NCBI GenBank assembly: GCA_027622195.1
Contig: JAQBZO010000001.1
Span: 124,001-188,000, forward strand
Reading direction: 5' to 3'
From: Planctomycetota bacterium
Lineage (GTDB): Bacteria; Planctomycetota; Phycisphaerae; Phycisphaerales; SM1A02
DNA: 64,000 bases
The notes below the pieces were generated by a model that saw nothing but the letters and a program-made list of their open reading frames with translations, was not told where the DNA came from and made no database searches. Below are positions 24,033-32,950 of this stretch, one piece after another. The first letter of the stretch is position 1. Each line of letters starts with the position of its first letter. The position numbers and the translations under genes are program-made.

Positions 24033-26458
24033 GCGGTGCCCCAGCCTGCGAGCAGCGCGCCCATGTCCGCGCCGTCGGTGATGCCGTCTCCATTGATGTC
24101 AGTCGGGCACGGTGGAGCATCGTCACATTGGATCTGCGACACGAGAATGTCATCGACAGCTGCTTCGGTCACTGAGTTATTCGGATTGTCGCCGATAGTG
24201 AATCGGAGTCGGAACGATTGACCAGGAGTCGCGAATGTGCTGAGCAAGAAGGATGCTTGGTTCCATCCTCCGAGCCCGGTGTAACTGTCGACGGTCACCC
24301 AGCCACCTCCATCCACCGAGACTTGCGCCACGAGGGAATCAGCCTGACTTGGAGTTGTCGCCGAGTCATCGCAGAACACCCAGCGCCAAAACGACACGGA
24401 TACATCGACGCCCGCTGTCGTAATGGCCTGCGATGTGATGGTGGTGGATCCGCCGTCGACATCGCTCGATCCCGACGGCGTGCCCGCCGGCGCTGGATAC
24501 GTCACGAAGCACTGCGTTCCAGCGGGAGTGTGGTCGTCGGTTGGTTCTGCAACGGCTCCGCTTGCGGCGATGGTGCCGTTGGGGTCGGCGCGCGCCCACG
24601 CCCCGATGGTCAGTGTTCCATCATTGGTCACGGTCATGCCGCCGTCATTCGATTCGAAGTCGGACTCAAAGATCGTCGTGCTTCCTGTGGTGACGATGGC
24701 ACTGTAGGGATTGGCCGTCCCTGTGGCCGGAGAGGAGTAGACGGTCGAACCAGCATTCGAGAGCATCGCAGCGATCGAGAAGTCGAGCGAGTGTCCGCAG
24801 GACATCGACGGCAGTGCGGCTTGATAAGAAGTTCCTGAAACGAGTGTGAGAGGTGATTCGGCCCATGCACCGCCATCGATGCGCGTGAACAACTTCGCCG
24901 AACCGCTCACCACGGATCCTCCGCCGGCGATCGCGATGTTCACTGCAAAAGTCGTCACTTCGTTGGGACGGACTGCGGTTGGAACGCCTGCTGGGAAATC
25001 GAATGACAACCCCAGTGGCGGTGAATTCATCCACACTCGAATGCCCGAGCACGCTCCACTGACCATGTCGAGCCATCCATCACCGTTGATGTCGAAAATC
25101 GCGACATCGAACCAAGCGGCGAGCGATGCATTGGGAATCACATTGCCAATCTCTTGCAAGCGCTGCGTGGTGCTTCCAGTGTTTTGATAAATATGCGTTC
25201 GTCGCCCCGTGGTTGGGCAGAAGCTAGGAAGATCAGCATCCACATCGACGATGATGCAGTCTGGGTCGCCGTCGTTGTCGATATCGGCGCAGTGTGCAGC
25301 GTTGCCGAACTCGCTCAACGCTCCGACGAGACTGTAACTCGTCATCGTGATTTGTCCGTTCGCCTGAGTCGCGGTGTTGATCCAATACTTGTCGACGCCG
25401 TCGTTAACGTCCACGATGTCGAGACGACCATCTCCGTTGAGGTCAGACACCGCGAATTCGTAGGGTGACCCGGTGATCAAATCGTGCGGACCAACGAAGA
25501 CATTGCCAGACGAGCCGCCCGATGCGGTGTTGTAGAGGAATCCAGTGGCCTGTCCGCCGGTCAGTGTGTTGGTCCGGACGATGTCGAGCAAACCGTCCCC
25601 GTTCATATCGGCGATTTCCGCTGCGTTCCCGAATCCCGCAGCGAGCTGGGCGGCGGTCAATCGGGTGGTCGTCGAGTCGACGAAAAACCCTGGATTCGCC
25701 GCGCCGAGATTGATCAGGAGTTTGTTCTGGTAATCGTGCGAGGCGGTTTCTCCGGGACTCTGTTGGCACTCGCCTGCGTCGCTCGTGTCTCCGTCTCCGT
25801 TGAGATCGATGCAGACCGTGCCGCTCGTTTCTGGAGTGTCGTAGTCGGCGAAGAAAAGGTCTGGATAGCCATCACCCGTGAGGTCACCAGAAGCGAACTC
25901 GCAGAACCGTGGATTCGCTGCCGTGCCGTTGGCGGCGACGAGCGTTGGAATCCGATTGTCTTCGAATCGAAATCCGAGCCACTGTCCACTCGCATTCGCC
26001 TTCAAGTTCATGTAGACACGAGGTTGTCCGAGGTATTGCGCAATGCCATCCGACATTGTGGTGCAGGTCACGAGATCGAGCCAACCATCGAGATTGACAT
26101 CGATGGACTTGACATCGCGATCGTTGGTGGCATCGAGCATGCCCTGTGAACCAGCGACATCGGACGCGATCCCGTACTGACTCGTTCGATCGGTCAGCAT
26201 GCCTCCCTCGTTCATCAAGAGACGATTTGGAAATCCACCCTGAATCGAGCCTGGAAACTTTTCGAATGAAACCAAGTCGATGTCGCCGTCGTGGTCGTAG
26301 TCCCCGAAGGCAAAGTCCTTCTCAAGGTTGTTGGCTTGCATCAGTGATGCAGCGGGAGACAACCTCGTCGCCGATTCGTTGACAAAGGTGACCCACTGCG
26401 CCGAAGCGGAAGCGGAAAGAATTGTTGTGCCGGCAATGAAAGTCAGTGTTCGCATCAT
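23948..26458 (-). CDS. Secreted FG-GAP protein with dockerin-type C-terminus
   Basis: This is an 836-residue exported protein. A signal peptide spans residues 1-20 (ending SASASA). FG-GAP/VCBS repeats fill about residues 45-480 (GDYDHDGDIDLV, SDLNGDGRLDIV, FDINGDGWLDMV). A jelly-roll-like beta domain follows at about 600-770. The last 48 residues hold two EF-hand loops (DINGDGITDGADM, DITGDGITDGSDL), a dockerin-type module. It is probably a cell-surface or matrix protein that binds calcium. The 3' end overlaps the convergent UnbV gene by 85 bp, and a DUF1111 gene with a related C-terminus lies 54 bp upstream in the same direction. Confidence 0.85.
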   Translation of the reverse strand: MMRTLTFIAGTTILSASASAQWVTFVNESATRLSPAASLMQANNLEKDFAFGDYDHDGDIDLVSFEKFPGSIQGGFPNRLLMNEGGMLTDRTSQYGIASDVAGSQGMLDATNDRDVKSIDVNLDGWLDLVTCTTMSDGIAQYLGQPRVYMNLKANASGQWLGFRFEDNRIPTLVAANGTAANPRFCEFASGDLTGDGYPDLFFADYDTPETSGTVCIDLNGDGDTSDAGECQQSPGETASHDYQNKLLINLGAANPGFFVDSTTTRLTAAQLAAGFGNAAEIADMNGDGLLDIVRTNTLTGGQATGFLYNTASGGSSGNVFVGPHDLITGSPYEFAVSDLNGDGRLDIVDVNDGVDKYWINTATQANGQITMTSYSLVGALSEFGNAAHCADIDNDGDPDCIIVDVDADLPSFCPTTGRRTHIYQNTGSTTQRLQEIGNVIPNASLAAWFDVAIFDINGDGWLDMVSGACSGIRVWMNSPPLGLSFDFPAGVPTAVRPNEVTTFAVNIAIAGGGSVVSGSAKLFTRIDGGAWAESPLTLVSGTSYQAALPSMSCGHSLDFSIAAMLSNAGSTVYSSPATGTANPYSAIVTTGSTTIFESDFESNDGGMTVTNDGTLTIGAWARADPNGTIAASGAVAEPTDDHTPAGTQCFVTYPAPAGTPSGSSDVDGGSTTITSQAITTAGVDVSVSFWRWVFCDDSATTPSQADSLVAQVSVDGGGWVTVDSYTGLGGWNQASFLLSTFATPGQSFRLRFTIGDNPNNSVTEAAVDDILVSQIQCDDAPPCPTDINGDGITDGADMGALLAGWGTAQGDITGDGITDGSDLAGLLSVFGTACP

Positions 26459-26512
26459 GGGGTCTCGTGGGTCAATGAATGATTGAGTCGAAAGTACATG
26501 GTAGGCGCGAGG

Positions 26513-28162
26513 TCAAGAACAGGTTCCCCAAGAGCCAAGGACAATGGCGAGGTCCATGCCATCAGCAAGACCGTCTCCGGTGATGTCGCCAGCTGCTGAA
26601 CCCCAATTGCCGAGCAAAAGGGCGAGGTCCATGCCATCGACAGTTCCAGAGTTGTTGATGTCGGCGGGGCATGAACCACAATCGTCGGGAACGCCGTCGA
26701 GGTTGAGATCGACACTCGTGCCAAGAACGATGTCGCGGATATCGGCAACGCCGTTGTTATTGCAATCGTTGTTCGGGCCGATGTAAGCCTGCTCGAACCA
26801 TCCGAGATCGACGAGGTCGATCGTGCCGTTCTGATCAATGTCGTGGACGGCGCACGCATCGTCCGCCGTGGTGGTCAATCCGAAGCACGAGTCGAAGGCC
26901 AGGAGGTCGACGAGGTCAATGAATCCAGTGAAGTCGGAATCGAACTCGAGGCGTCCCAGTGAAGCGAGGAATCCGATCAGCTGTGACTTCTGCGTGGAGT
27001 TGAGTGCGGCAAAAGCAGCGCTGCTGTTCGCTCCCTCGCCGAATGGTCCGTGACGCGAGATCACGAGCGTCACGCGGTTTGCGAATGTGCCGCCGAGAGC
27101 AGACCCGTCATGGAGCATGGGATCTCGTTGGACAAGATTCCACAAGACAGGAGTCCGGAACTCGAATTCAGTGGCATCGCCTTGTTGAATTCCGTCCGCA
27201 AGCGTGCCCATGTCATGCACGAGGAAGTCCGAATAGATCTTGGCAGACTTGCCGCGAAGGGCAACTTCGAGAGCGGAATCGTTGGGAGTGTTCCAATCGC
27301 GAATGTGGCACTTTGAGCATCCCACCTGGTTGAAGAGCGCTTCGCCAGTCATGCCCGACTTTGGAGTCTGCGGAGGCATTCCGAGATACCGTTGGAAGTG
27401 GGTGACTCGGTCGATGAAGGCAAAACCTGCTGCATCGGGAACATCCTCCGGGTCCGGAGCGACATCGCACTGCGCGAGCAATGCATAGTCGCCGTTGGGC
27501 GGATTCTCATCGGGAACGAGACGATTCGTGAAGCCCATTTCATTGCGTGCGGCATCGCCTGAAAAAGTGAGGACCGATCCGACTTGCGCCTTCCATCCAA
27601 ATCGTCCAGCACGCAGTGGTCCTGTTGGATCTTCAAGCAGACTCACCCAGTGAACGCGTCCAGAGACTCCGTCGAGGTTGGCATCAAGTGGATCTTCATG
27701 CGATGCGATATCGCTGTTCGTGATTGCATCAACGATGCCGAAGGCGAGCGAACTATTCGTCACACGCGTGGCATGCACAGTGGCATCGGCTGGTGTTTCT
27801 TCGGCGCAAAGCAAGTTGATGGATTCTGCTTGCTTGAGTGATTGCACCTCGCCTGGATAGAGCATGAACTCGCCCTTGTTCTCTAATCCAAAGTGCGTGA
27901 CGGTGATCGAACCCCATCCGCCCGTCGGTATCGTGTGGCAACTCTGACAATTGCTCTTGTTGAAGATCGGTCCAAGTCCTTGTTCAATGGTCGGGGGGGT
28001 GGCGAAGAGCAACTTTCCCGTCTCGAAAAGTTGGAGTTCGGTCGGGGTCAGATCCGGAAGGGGCAGTCCAGACTTTCTCTGCAGTCCATCGACTCCTAAA
28101 CAAAGGGTGGTCGAGCAGAGACACAGAGCAGCAGAGGCAACGAACGTTGTGGGGATTCGCAT
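26513..28162 (-). CDS. Di-heme oxidoreductase (DUF1111 type) with dockerin-type C-terminus
   Basis: This 549-residue exported protein carries two CXXCH sites, C72-H76 (NCQSCHTIP) and C282-H286 (GCSKCH). The GEALFNQVGCSKCH context is typical of DUF1111 di-heme proteins, which are distantly like bacterial cytochrome c peroxidases and MauG. The catalytic core ends near residue 385. The C-terminal 150 residues hold several Asp-rich EF-hand-like loops and finish in a dockerin-type pair (DINNSGTVDGMDL, DITGDGLADGMDL). ATG 28162 starts a proper signal peptide; the frame stays open to 28231 but that part looks non-coding. An uncoupled di-heme enzyme tagged for surface display is unusual. Confidence 0.87.
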   Translation of the reverse strand: MRIPTTFVASAALCLCSTTLCLGVDGLQRKSGLPLPDLTPTELQLFETGKLLFATPPTIEQGLGPIFNKSNCQSCHTIPTGGWGSITVTHFGLENKGEFMLYPGEVQSLKQAESINLLCAEETPADATVHATRVTNSSLAFGIVDAITNSDIASHEDPLDANLDGVSGRVHWVSLLEDPTGPLRAGRFGWKAQVGSVLTFSGDAARNEMGFTNRLVPDENPPNGDYALLAQCDVAPDPEDVPDAAGFAFIDRVTHFQRYLGMPPQTPKSGMTGEALFNQVGCSKCHIRDWNTPNDSALEVALRGKSAKIYSDFLVHDMGTLADGIQQGDATEFEFRTPVLWNLVQRDPMLHDGSALGGTFANRVTLVISRHGPFGEGANSSAAFAALNSTQKSQLIGFLASLGRLEFDSDFTGFIDLVDLLAFDSCFGLTTTADDACAVHDIDQNGTIDLVDLGWFEQAYIGPNNDCNNNGVADIRDIVLGTSVDLNLDGVPDDCGSCPADINNSGTVDGMDLALLLGNWGSAAGDITGDGLADGMDLAIVLGSWGTCS

Positions 28163-28296
28163 GGGTGGACAAGTCTTGAGAGGTGCAACCAACGACGTGG
28201 GAAGCGGAGCGCGTACTGATAGGCGCTCCACCCGATCGGATTGTGCATCAAGAGCGGGTTGCGTGCCACATACTGGGCAAAAAAACAGGTGTTTGA

Positions 28297-28322
28297 GGTC
28301 ACTTTATTCCAAAAAAGTGACC
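28297..28322. promoter_or_regulatory. Perfect inverted repeat, possible operator
   Basis: GGTCACTTT (28297-28305) and AAAGTGACC (28314-28322) form a perfect 9-bp palindrome with an 8-nt AT-rich spacer, in the 175-bp gap between the divergent DUF1111 gene and the TPR lipoprotein. It ends 15 bp before the lipoprotein ATG. The form fits a dimeric repressor or activator site. There is no T-run after the right arm on the plus strand, so it is not an intrinsic terminator in that direction. Confidence 0.55.
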
Positions 28323-28337
28323 GAATACCATCCATCC

Positions 28338-29330
28338 ATGGTTCTTCAGCTCCGTCAGCCCATCATTTGTTCCATTTGGGTGACGATTTCATCTTGGGTG
28401 ACGATTTCATCGCTGCTGACCTGTCTGTTGTGGGCGTGCGACCGCGGTGCCCCAAAGCCAGAGTCGGCGACCGCTGCGAGTGAGACCGAGGCGCAACATT
28501 CGAGTGTTCCACAGCCCGCCATCATCGAAACGAACGACGAGCTCTTGGTGCGAAGCGATCTAATCAATCCACCCGAGGCAACGAGTCAGTCGTCGGCTGC
28601 AGAAGATCAACTGCGATTCACGGCAGGTCGGCGGCTGCTCGGAAGCGGAGACTATGTCGGGGCCGAGGCGGTGTTTCGTGCGCTCGCGATGAGCCACCCT
28701 GATCATCCGCGCGCCTTGTTTCTCCTGGGACTCTCGGTGCAGAAACAGAAGCGTTACAGCGAGGCGAAACCGCTCCTCGAACGTGCCGATGCGATTGCCT
28801 TGGCGATGGAGCCGACCAATCGAAACGTTGCCTTTCCAGAATCGCCACACATTCCTCATTTCTTGGGATGGTGTCGTTTTTATCTCGGCGACATGGACGG
28901 TGCATCGGAGTCGTTCACCGCGCACATTGCTTCATTCCCAGATGAGTGGGATAGTCACTTCGGATTGGGATTGATCGCTGTCGAGCAGGACGAACTTGAG
29001 CGAGCGGACCGCGAATATGCATCAGCGTTGGAACTCGCGAAGCGGGGCAATGCCAACGCGCGAGATGAAGCAAAAATTCTGATTCGCATCGGGCAGTTGC
29101 GTTTGCGGCAAGACGACCTCATTGGTGCGCAGGCGCGACTTCAAGAGGGAGTCACCCTCTTTCCTGACCATCACGAAGGATGGGCGACTCTCGCTCGAGT
29201 GCTCGATCGACAAGAAAAATCAGACGAGGCGAATCAAGCTCGTGCGCAGCAGCAGTTGGCGCTTGATCGGATCGGTCGCCCCGAGAGTGGACCGGCTCCA
29301 TCGTCACCTCCAGAAACAAGTACTCCGTGA
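28338..29330 (+). CDS. TPR-containing lipoprotein
   Basis: This is a 330-residue protein with a hydrophobic N-terminus and a lipobox-like LLWAC ending at C34 (tryptophan at -2 is unusual). TPR-like helix pairs cover about residues 85-310 (QLRFTAGRRLLGSGDYVGAE, RALFLLGLSVQKQKRYSEAK). The signal region contains an exact 18-bp tandem duplication. The stop overlaps the GTG of the next UnbV gene. Together the two genes reproduce the TPR then FG-GAP then UnbV order of the fused 1120-residue protein, so they may be the split form of the same assembly. The TPR part probably holds partners. Confidence 0.83.
   Translation: MVLQLRQPIICSIWVTISSWVTISSLLTCLLWACDRGAPKPESATAASETEAQHSSVPQPAIIETNDELLVRSDLINPPEATSQSSAAEDQLRFTAGRRLLGSGDYVGAEAVFRALAMSHPDHPRALFLLGLSVQKQKRYSEAKPLLERADAIALAMEPTNRNVAFPESPHIPHFLGWCRFYLGDMDGASESFTAHIASFPDEWDSHFGLGLIAVEQDELERADREYASALELAKRGNANARDEAKILIRIGQLRLRQDDLIGAQARLQEGVTLFPDHHEGWATLARVLDRQEKSDEANQARAQQQLALDRIGRPESGPAPSSPPETSTP
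28376..28411 (+). repeat. 18-bp perfect tandem duplication inside a signal peptide
   Basis: Two identical 18-bp units lie at 28376-28393 and 28394-28411. They encode the residues WVTISSWVTISS within the hydrophobic core of the lipoprotein signal. The duplication is in frame and lengthens the core by six residues. Confidence 0.9.
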
Positions 29331-31018
29331 TTGAGTCGACCATCTCCATCGCATGGTGTCTCGTCGCAGGATTCGTGGAGCCGCCGCCCATTGTGCTTTC
29401 AGATGCGACGCAGTCCAGCGGTGTTGCGGTTTCGAATGTGAGCGGCAAGAGTCCGTCATCGCACATCCTCGAAGTGAAGGGTGGTGGACTTGCACTCATT
29501 GATTTCGATGGCGACGGCGACGAAGATCTCTTTGTTCCAAGCGGAGCAACGCTCGACGACCCAGAACATGGACCAGGCGGGCGTTTGTTCGAGAACATGG
29601 GGTCGTTGCAGTTTCGAGATGTCACCGCCAACATGGGTGCGAATCCAACACGGTGGTCATTTGGCGTTGCGGTGGGTGATTACGACTCGGACGGGCGCGA
29701 CGATCTTTTTATCGCCACCTTTGGTCCAGACATTCTTCTTCGAAACCTCGGAGGCGGAAAGTTTGAAGTGGCAGGAGATGGCGTCCTTCCATCGGACAAC
29801 GACTGGAACACTGGCGCAGCATTCGCCGATTTCGACGAGGACGGCGACCTCGATCTTTATGTGTGCGGTTATGTGAAGTGTGATCCAATGAACCCGCTCC
29901 CCTCAGCGCGTTTCAAAGACCAACTTGTGATTTCTGGACCTCGTGGATACGAGGCGGTGCAGGATCGAATCCTCGAAAATGTCGACGGACACTTCGTCGA
30001 TCGATCGGTCGAGTCTGGGATCGCGGCGATGCCACACCGTTACGCACTCAACGCGATCGCGGCTGATTTTACAGGCGATGGATTGGTCGACCTCTTTGTT
30101 GGAAACGACTCGCAACCTGATTCGCTCCTCGTCAATCTCGGCGGATTGCGTTTCGAGGATAGAGGACTGCCGAGCGGTGTCGCGACGAATCTGGACGGAC
30201 ATTCACAGGCCACGATGGGTATCGCGTACGGCGATGTGGATGGCAACGGTTTTCCTGATCTCATCACAACGGTCTTCTCGAGTGACACGAATACGTTGCA
30301 TCTCAATCTCGACGGTCGTTTTTTTGATGACCGCACGGCGCAGTACGGGATCGGTGGTCCCAGCACAACATTGTGCGGGTGGGGAGCATCGCTTGCAGAC
30401 CTTGACCACGACGGCGATGAAGATCTGTTGATCGTCAACGGGCATGTCTATCCTCAAGCAACGAAGTCGCTCATGGAGAGCGACTATCGGCAGCCCATTC
30501 TTCTCATGAGGCGTGATGCGAAACGGTTCGTGGCTGTCGAGGCTGATCCACATCAAGATCCCTCATTGAATGCGCATGTGGATCGTTCACTGGTGATGAC
30601 TGATCTCGATGGAGACCTCGATCTTGATGCCGTGGTGAGCGAACTCAATGGTCCAGTGCGGGTGATCCGCAATGATCATCCTCGAGCCGCGGACGCAATC
30701 GTGGTGGAGGTGATCGACGACCAGAATCGGGGGAATCGCCATGCCATCGGATCTATTCTCGACCTTTTCTCGCCAGATGGAAGTCGAATCGCACGCCGAT
30801 GGATTGTCGGGGGCGGACCCTTTCAGTCGAATGCATCATCGCGCGTGCACTTTGGCATTGCGCCCGAGTTTCGCCAACTGGATTTGACAGTGAAGGTGAC
30901 GCTTCCTGATGGCGTGGTGGTGAAAAAGCATGTACGAGCGGGAGATCGCGTGACCGTTGTACGCGCGCGCGAATCCGCTACAGAAGGGGCGAAAGAAGTC
31001 CAGCCAACCCTTCCTTGA
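29327..31018 (+). CDS. CRTAC1-type FG-GAP and ASPIC/UnbV protein (second)
   Basis: This 563-residue protein starts at a GTG that overlaps the TPR lipoprotein stop. After a short hydrophobic N-terminus, propeller repeats run from about residue 50 to 440 (GGGLALIDFDGDGDEDLFV, FADFDEDGDLDLYV, GWGASLADLDHDGDEDLLI). The C-terminal ASPIC/UnbV domain is at about 465-550 (GNRHAIGSI, FQSNASSRVHFGI). Compared with the copy at 22 kb it lacks the membrane anchor and the N-terminal extension. Its 3' end overlaps the convergent cardiolipin synthase gene by 41 bp. Confidence 0.87.
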   Translation: MIESTISIAWCLVAGFVEPPPIVLSDATQSSGVAVSNVSGKSPSSHILEVKGGGLALIDFDGDGDEDLFVPSGATLDDPEHGPGGRLFENMGSLQFRDVTANMGANPTRWSFGVAVGDYDSDGRDDLFIATFGPDILLRNLGGGKFEVAGDGVLPSDNDWNTGAAFADFDEDGDLDLYVCGYVKCDPMNPLPSARFKDQLVISGPRGYEAVQDRILENVDGHFVDRSVESGIAAMPHRYALNAIAADFTGDGLVDLFVGNDSQPDSLLVNLGGLRFEDRGLPSGVATNLDGHSQATMGIAYGDVDGNGFPDLITTVFSSDTNTLHLNLDGRFFDDRTAQYGIGGPSTTLCGWGASLADLDHDGDEDLLIVNGHVYPQATKSLMESDYRQPILLMRRDAKRFVAVEADPHQDPSLNAHVDRSLVMTDLDGDLDLDAVVSELNGPVRVIRNDHPRAADAIVVEVIDDQNRGNRHAIGSILDLFSPDGSRIARRWIVGGGPFQSNASSRVHFGIAPEFRQLDLTVKVTLPDGVVVKKHVRAGDRVTVVRARESATEGAKEVQPTLP

Positions 31019-32441
31019 TTCGATCAAGGCACGTTCGTGCTTCCCAAGCTGAAAGGGCAAGAGGGGTGCTCTCTTCCATCCAGCGTTGCTGCACCCTTCG
31101 AACGGCTTGGGTGGATCCATCATCGAAGACAACGGTCGTGATTTCAAAGTTCAACTGAAAACTGCGACGATCGAGATTCGCACTTGTGATAACGCTGAAT
31201 GCGCCGTCCACGGTGACCGTCTTCGCATGAAGGAGTCCATGTTGAAACTCATGCACATGAACACCCGCATCGAGAAGTGGACCAAGCAGTGCGCGGCTCG
31301 CAAGCGCCACAAGCCGCGAGTCATTTCGGGCGGGAATCACGAGATGGATGGATACTCCGCGCCGTGCCGCGACTTCGAGCGCGCGCAGGAATGGAGCATC
31401 GGGCACAAAATAAGGGGTGGTCAGCACGATTTCTTTTCGAGCCACTTGCACAGCAGCATGCAATGTCTGAACAACCGCCTCAGAGTCGTACACCGGACCA
31501 GTGGGCAGGATTTGCAGCATCGACGATCCTGCCGCGGGTGCCGTCTCATCGAGTCTCTCGAGTAACTCGCCTGTTTCAAAGAGCCAATCGACGGCGAGGA
31601 CACGGCGCAGGTCCGAGACGGCGGGGCCGCGGATGCGCAAACAACAATCGACCCACGGAGCGTAAGCCTTCTTCGCGAGAAACTCTGGAGCGACGATGTT
31701 GCGACTTCCTGTAAACCCAAGTCGGTCGTCGACGATCATGATCTTGCGGTGATTGCGAAGATCGATGCGATGAAAGAGGCTGCGAATCACCCCACCGGGC
31801 AGTGCTTCATGGAGTGCAACACCGGCGGTTCGTATCCGAGCGCAGAGTGGTGAGCGGAGGAATCGACTCGACCCGAACCCATCCACGAGGATGCGACACT
31901 CGACCCCGCGCGTGTGGGCACGACAGAGTGCTTCTCCAATGGCGCGACCTGCTCGGTCATCCTCAAAAATGTAGCTGACCACCTCGATCGAGAGTGTCGC
32001 CTCGTCGATGGCGTGGAGCATCCATCCATCCATGACATCGGGATCTCCCGTGATTTCAAGTGAATTCTCGATCGCGATCGGTGCCGCATCGAGACTCAGC
32101 GCGGCTGCAGAAACCTGCGCATCGTGCTGATCGATCGCAGTCAGGTCGACCTGAGTTCCTCGTGCCGATGGACACGCCTCCTTGATTCGACGAAGGGCTG
32201 CCTCATACCGTTTCTTGCGCAGGCGCCCAAAGGATGTTTCTCCAAGAAGCAAATACAAGACGATGCCGAAGAATGGAACGGCAAGGACCAAGACCATCCA
32301 CGGGGCGGCCTGTTCGGATCGACCTCCGCGCCGAAGCATCACCACGATGGCCGCGGTCACACGGAGGGCGAAGTCGAGGAACCCCACGACAAACCCGCTG
32401 ATCCATTGAAAATCAGACGCGGTGCTAGTCGAATCAAACAT
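30978..32441 (-). CDS. Cardiolipin synthase (phospholipase D family)
   Basis: This 487-residue membrane enzyme condenses phosphatidylglycerol to cardiolipin. Two hydrophobic N-terminal segments (about 15-35 and 45-67) are followed by two PLD domains. The HKD motifs HRKIMIVDD (about residue 231) and HAKTVTVDG (about 403), each followed by a GSxN or TSANLD segment, supply the catalytic histidine and lysine. Length and layout match bacterial ClsA. It overlaps the convergent UnbV gene at its end and lies 3 bp from the greA stop on the same strand. Confidence 0.9.
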   Translation of the reverse strand: MFDSTSTASDFQWISGFVVGFLDFALRVTAAIVVMLRRGGRSEQAAPWMVLVLAVPFFGIVLYLLLGETSFGRLRKKRYEAALRRIKEACPSARGTQVDLTAIDQHDAQVSAAALSLDAAPIAIENSLEITGDPDVMDGWMLHAIDEATLSIEVVSYIFEDDRAGRAIGEALCRAHTRGVECRILVDGFGSSRFLRSPLCARIRTAGVALHEALPGGVIRSLFHRIDLRNHRKIMIVDDRLGFTGSRNIVAPEFLAKKAYAPWVDCCLRIRGPAVSDLRRVLAVDWLFETGELLERLDETAPAAGSSMLQILPTGPVYDSEAVVQTLHAAVQVARKEIVLTTPYFVPDAPFLRALEVAARRGVSIHLVIPARNDSRLVALASRALLGPLLDAGVHVHEFQHGLLHAKTVTVDGAFSVITSANLDRRSFQLNFEITTVVFDDGSTQAVRRVQQRWMEESTPLALSAWEARTCLDRIKEGLAGLLSPLL

Positions 32442-32444
32442 CGG

Positions 32445-32915
32445 TTACCCGACTTGAATTTGAATGATGCACAGTCGACGCTCGCCACGAGGAAGGACCA
32501 CTCGCACTGTCTCTCCCACACGAGCGCGCATGAGCGCGATGCCCATGGGACTGGAGGTGGTCACCTCACGGTGTCCATCGGGTTCTTCGTCACTTCGCGT
32601 TGCGACAAGGCGAATCAACTCGAGGTCGCCGGTGGAGTCGTCGCGCACCTGCACCATCGCTCCGAGAAAGACCATGTCCCGAGGCATCGTTGATTCGTCG
32701 ATCAAACAAACGCTCTTGATTCGCCGACGAAGTTCGGTGATCTTTGCATCGTTGAGTGACTTGTCTTCGCGCGAGGCGTGGTACTCGGCGTTCTCTCGAA
32801 GGTCGCCCTGGGCACGCGCTTCGGCGATTCTCTCGACGAGCACTTTGTCCGAGGCGATGTGATTCGCGAGTTGCTGTTCGAGTTTGTCCTTGTCGGCAAG
32901 GGTCATGAGTTCCAT
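32445..32915 (-). CDS. greA: Transcription elongation factor GreA
   Basis: This 156-residue factor rescues backtracked RNA polymerase. The N-terminal coiled coil contains RENAEYHASREDKS, the tip region whose acidic residues activate cleavage. The C-terminal FKBP-like domain includes SSPMGIALMRARVGETV. ATG 32915 follows an AGAGGA and gives the normal length; the open frame further upstream is non-coding. Confidence 0.93.
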   Translation of the reverse strand: MELMTLADKDKLEQQLANHIASDKVLVERIAEARAQGDLRENAEYHASREDKSLNDAKITELRRRIKSVCLIDESTMPRDMVFLGAMVQVRDDSTGDLELIRLVATRSDEEPDGHREVTTSSPMGIALMRARVGETVRVVLPRGERRLCIIQIQVG

Positions 32916-32950
32916 GGTGTCGTCCTCTTTATGGGCTACAGATGGTGAGA

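Noticed and set aside
15898..31018. Horizontal transfer of the redox island as a mobile unit
   Set aside because: There are no integrases, flanking repeats or tRNA targets, and codon usage looks by eye like that of the neighbours, so I do not claim recent transfer.
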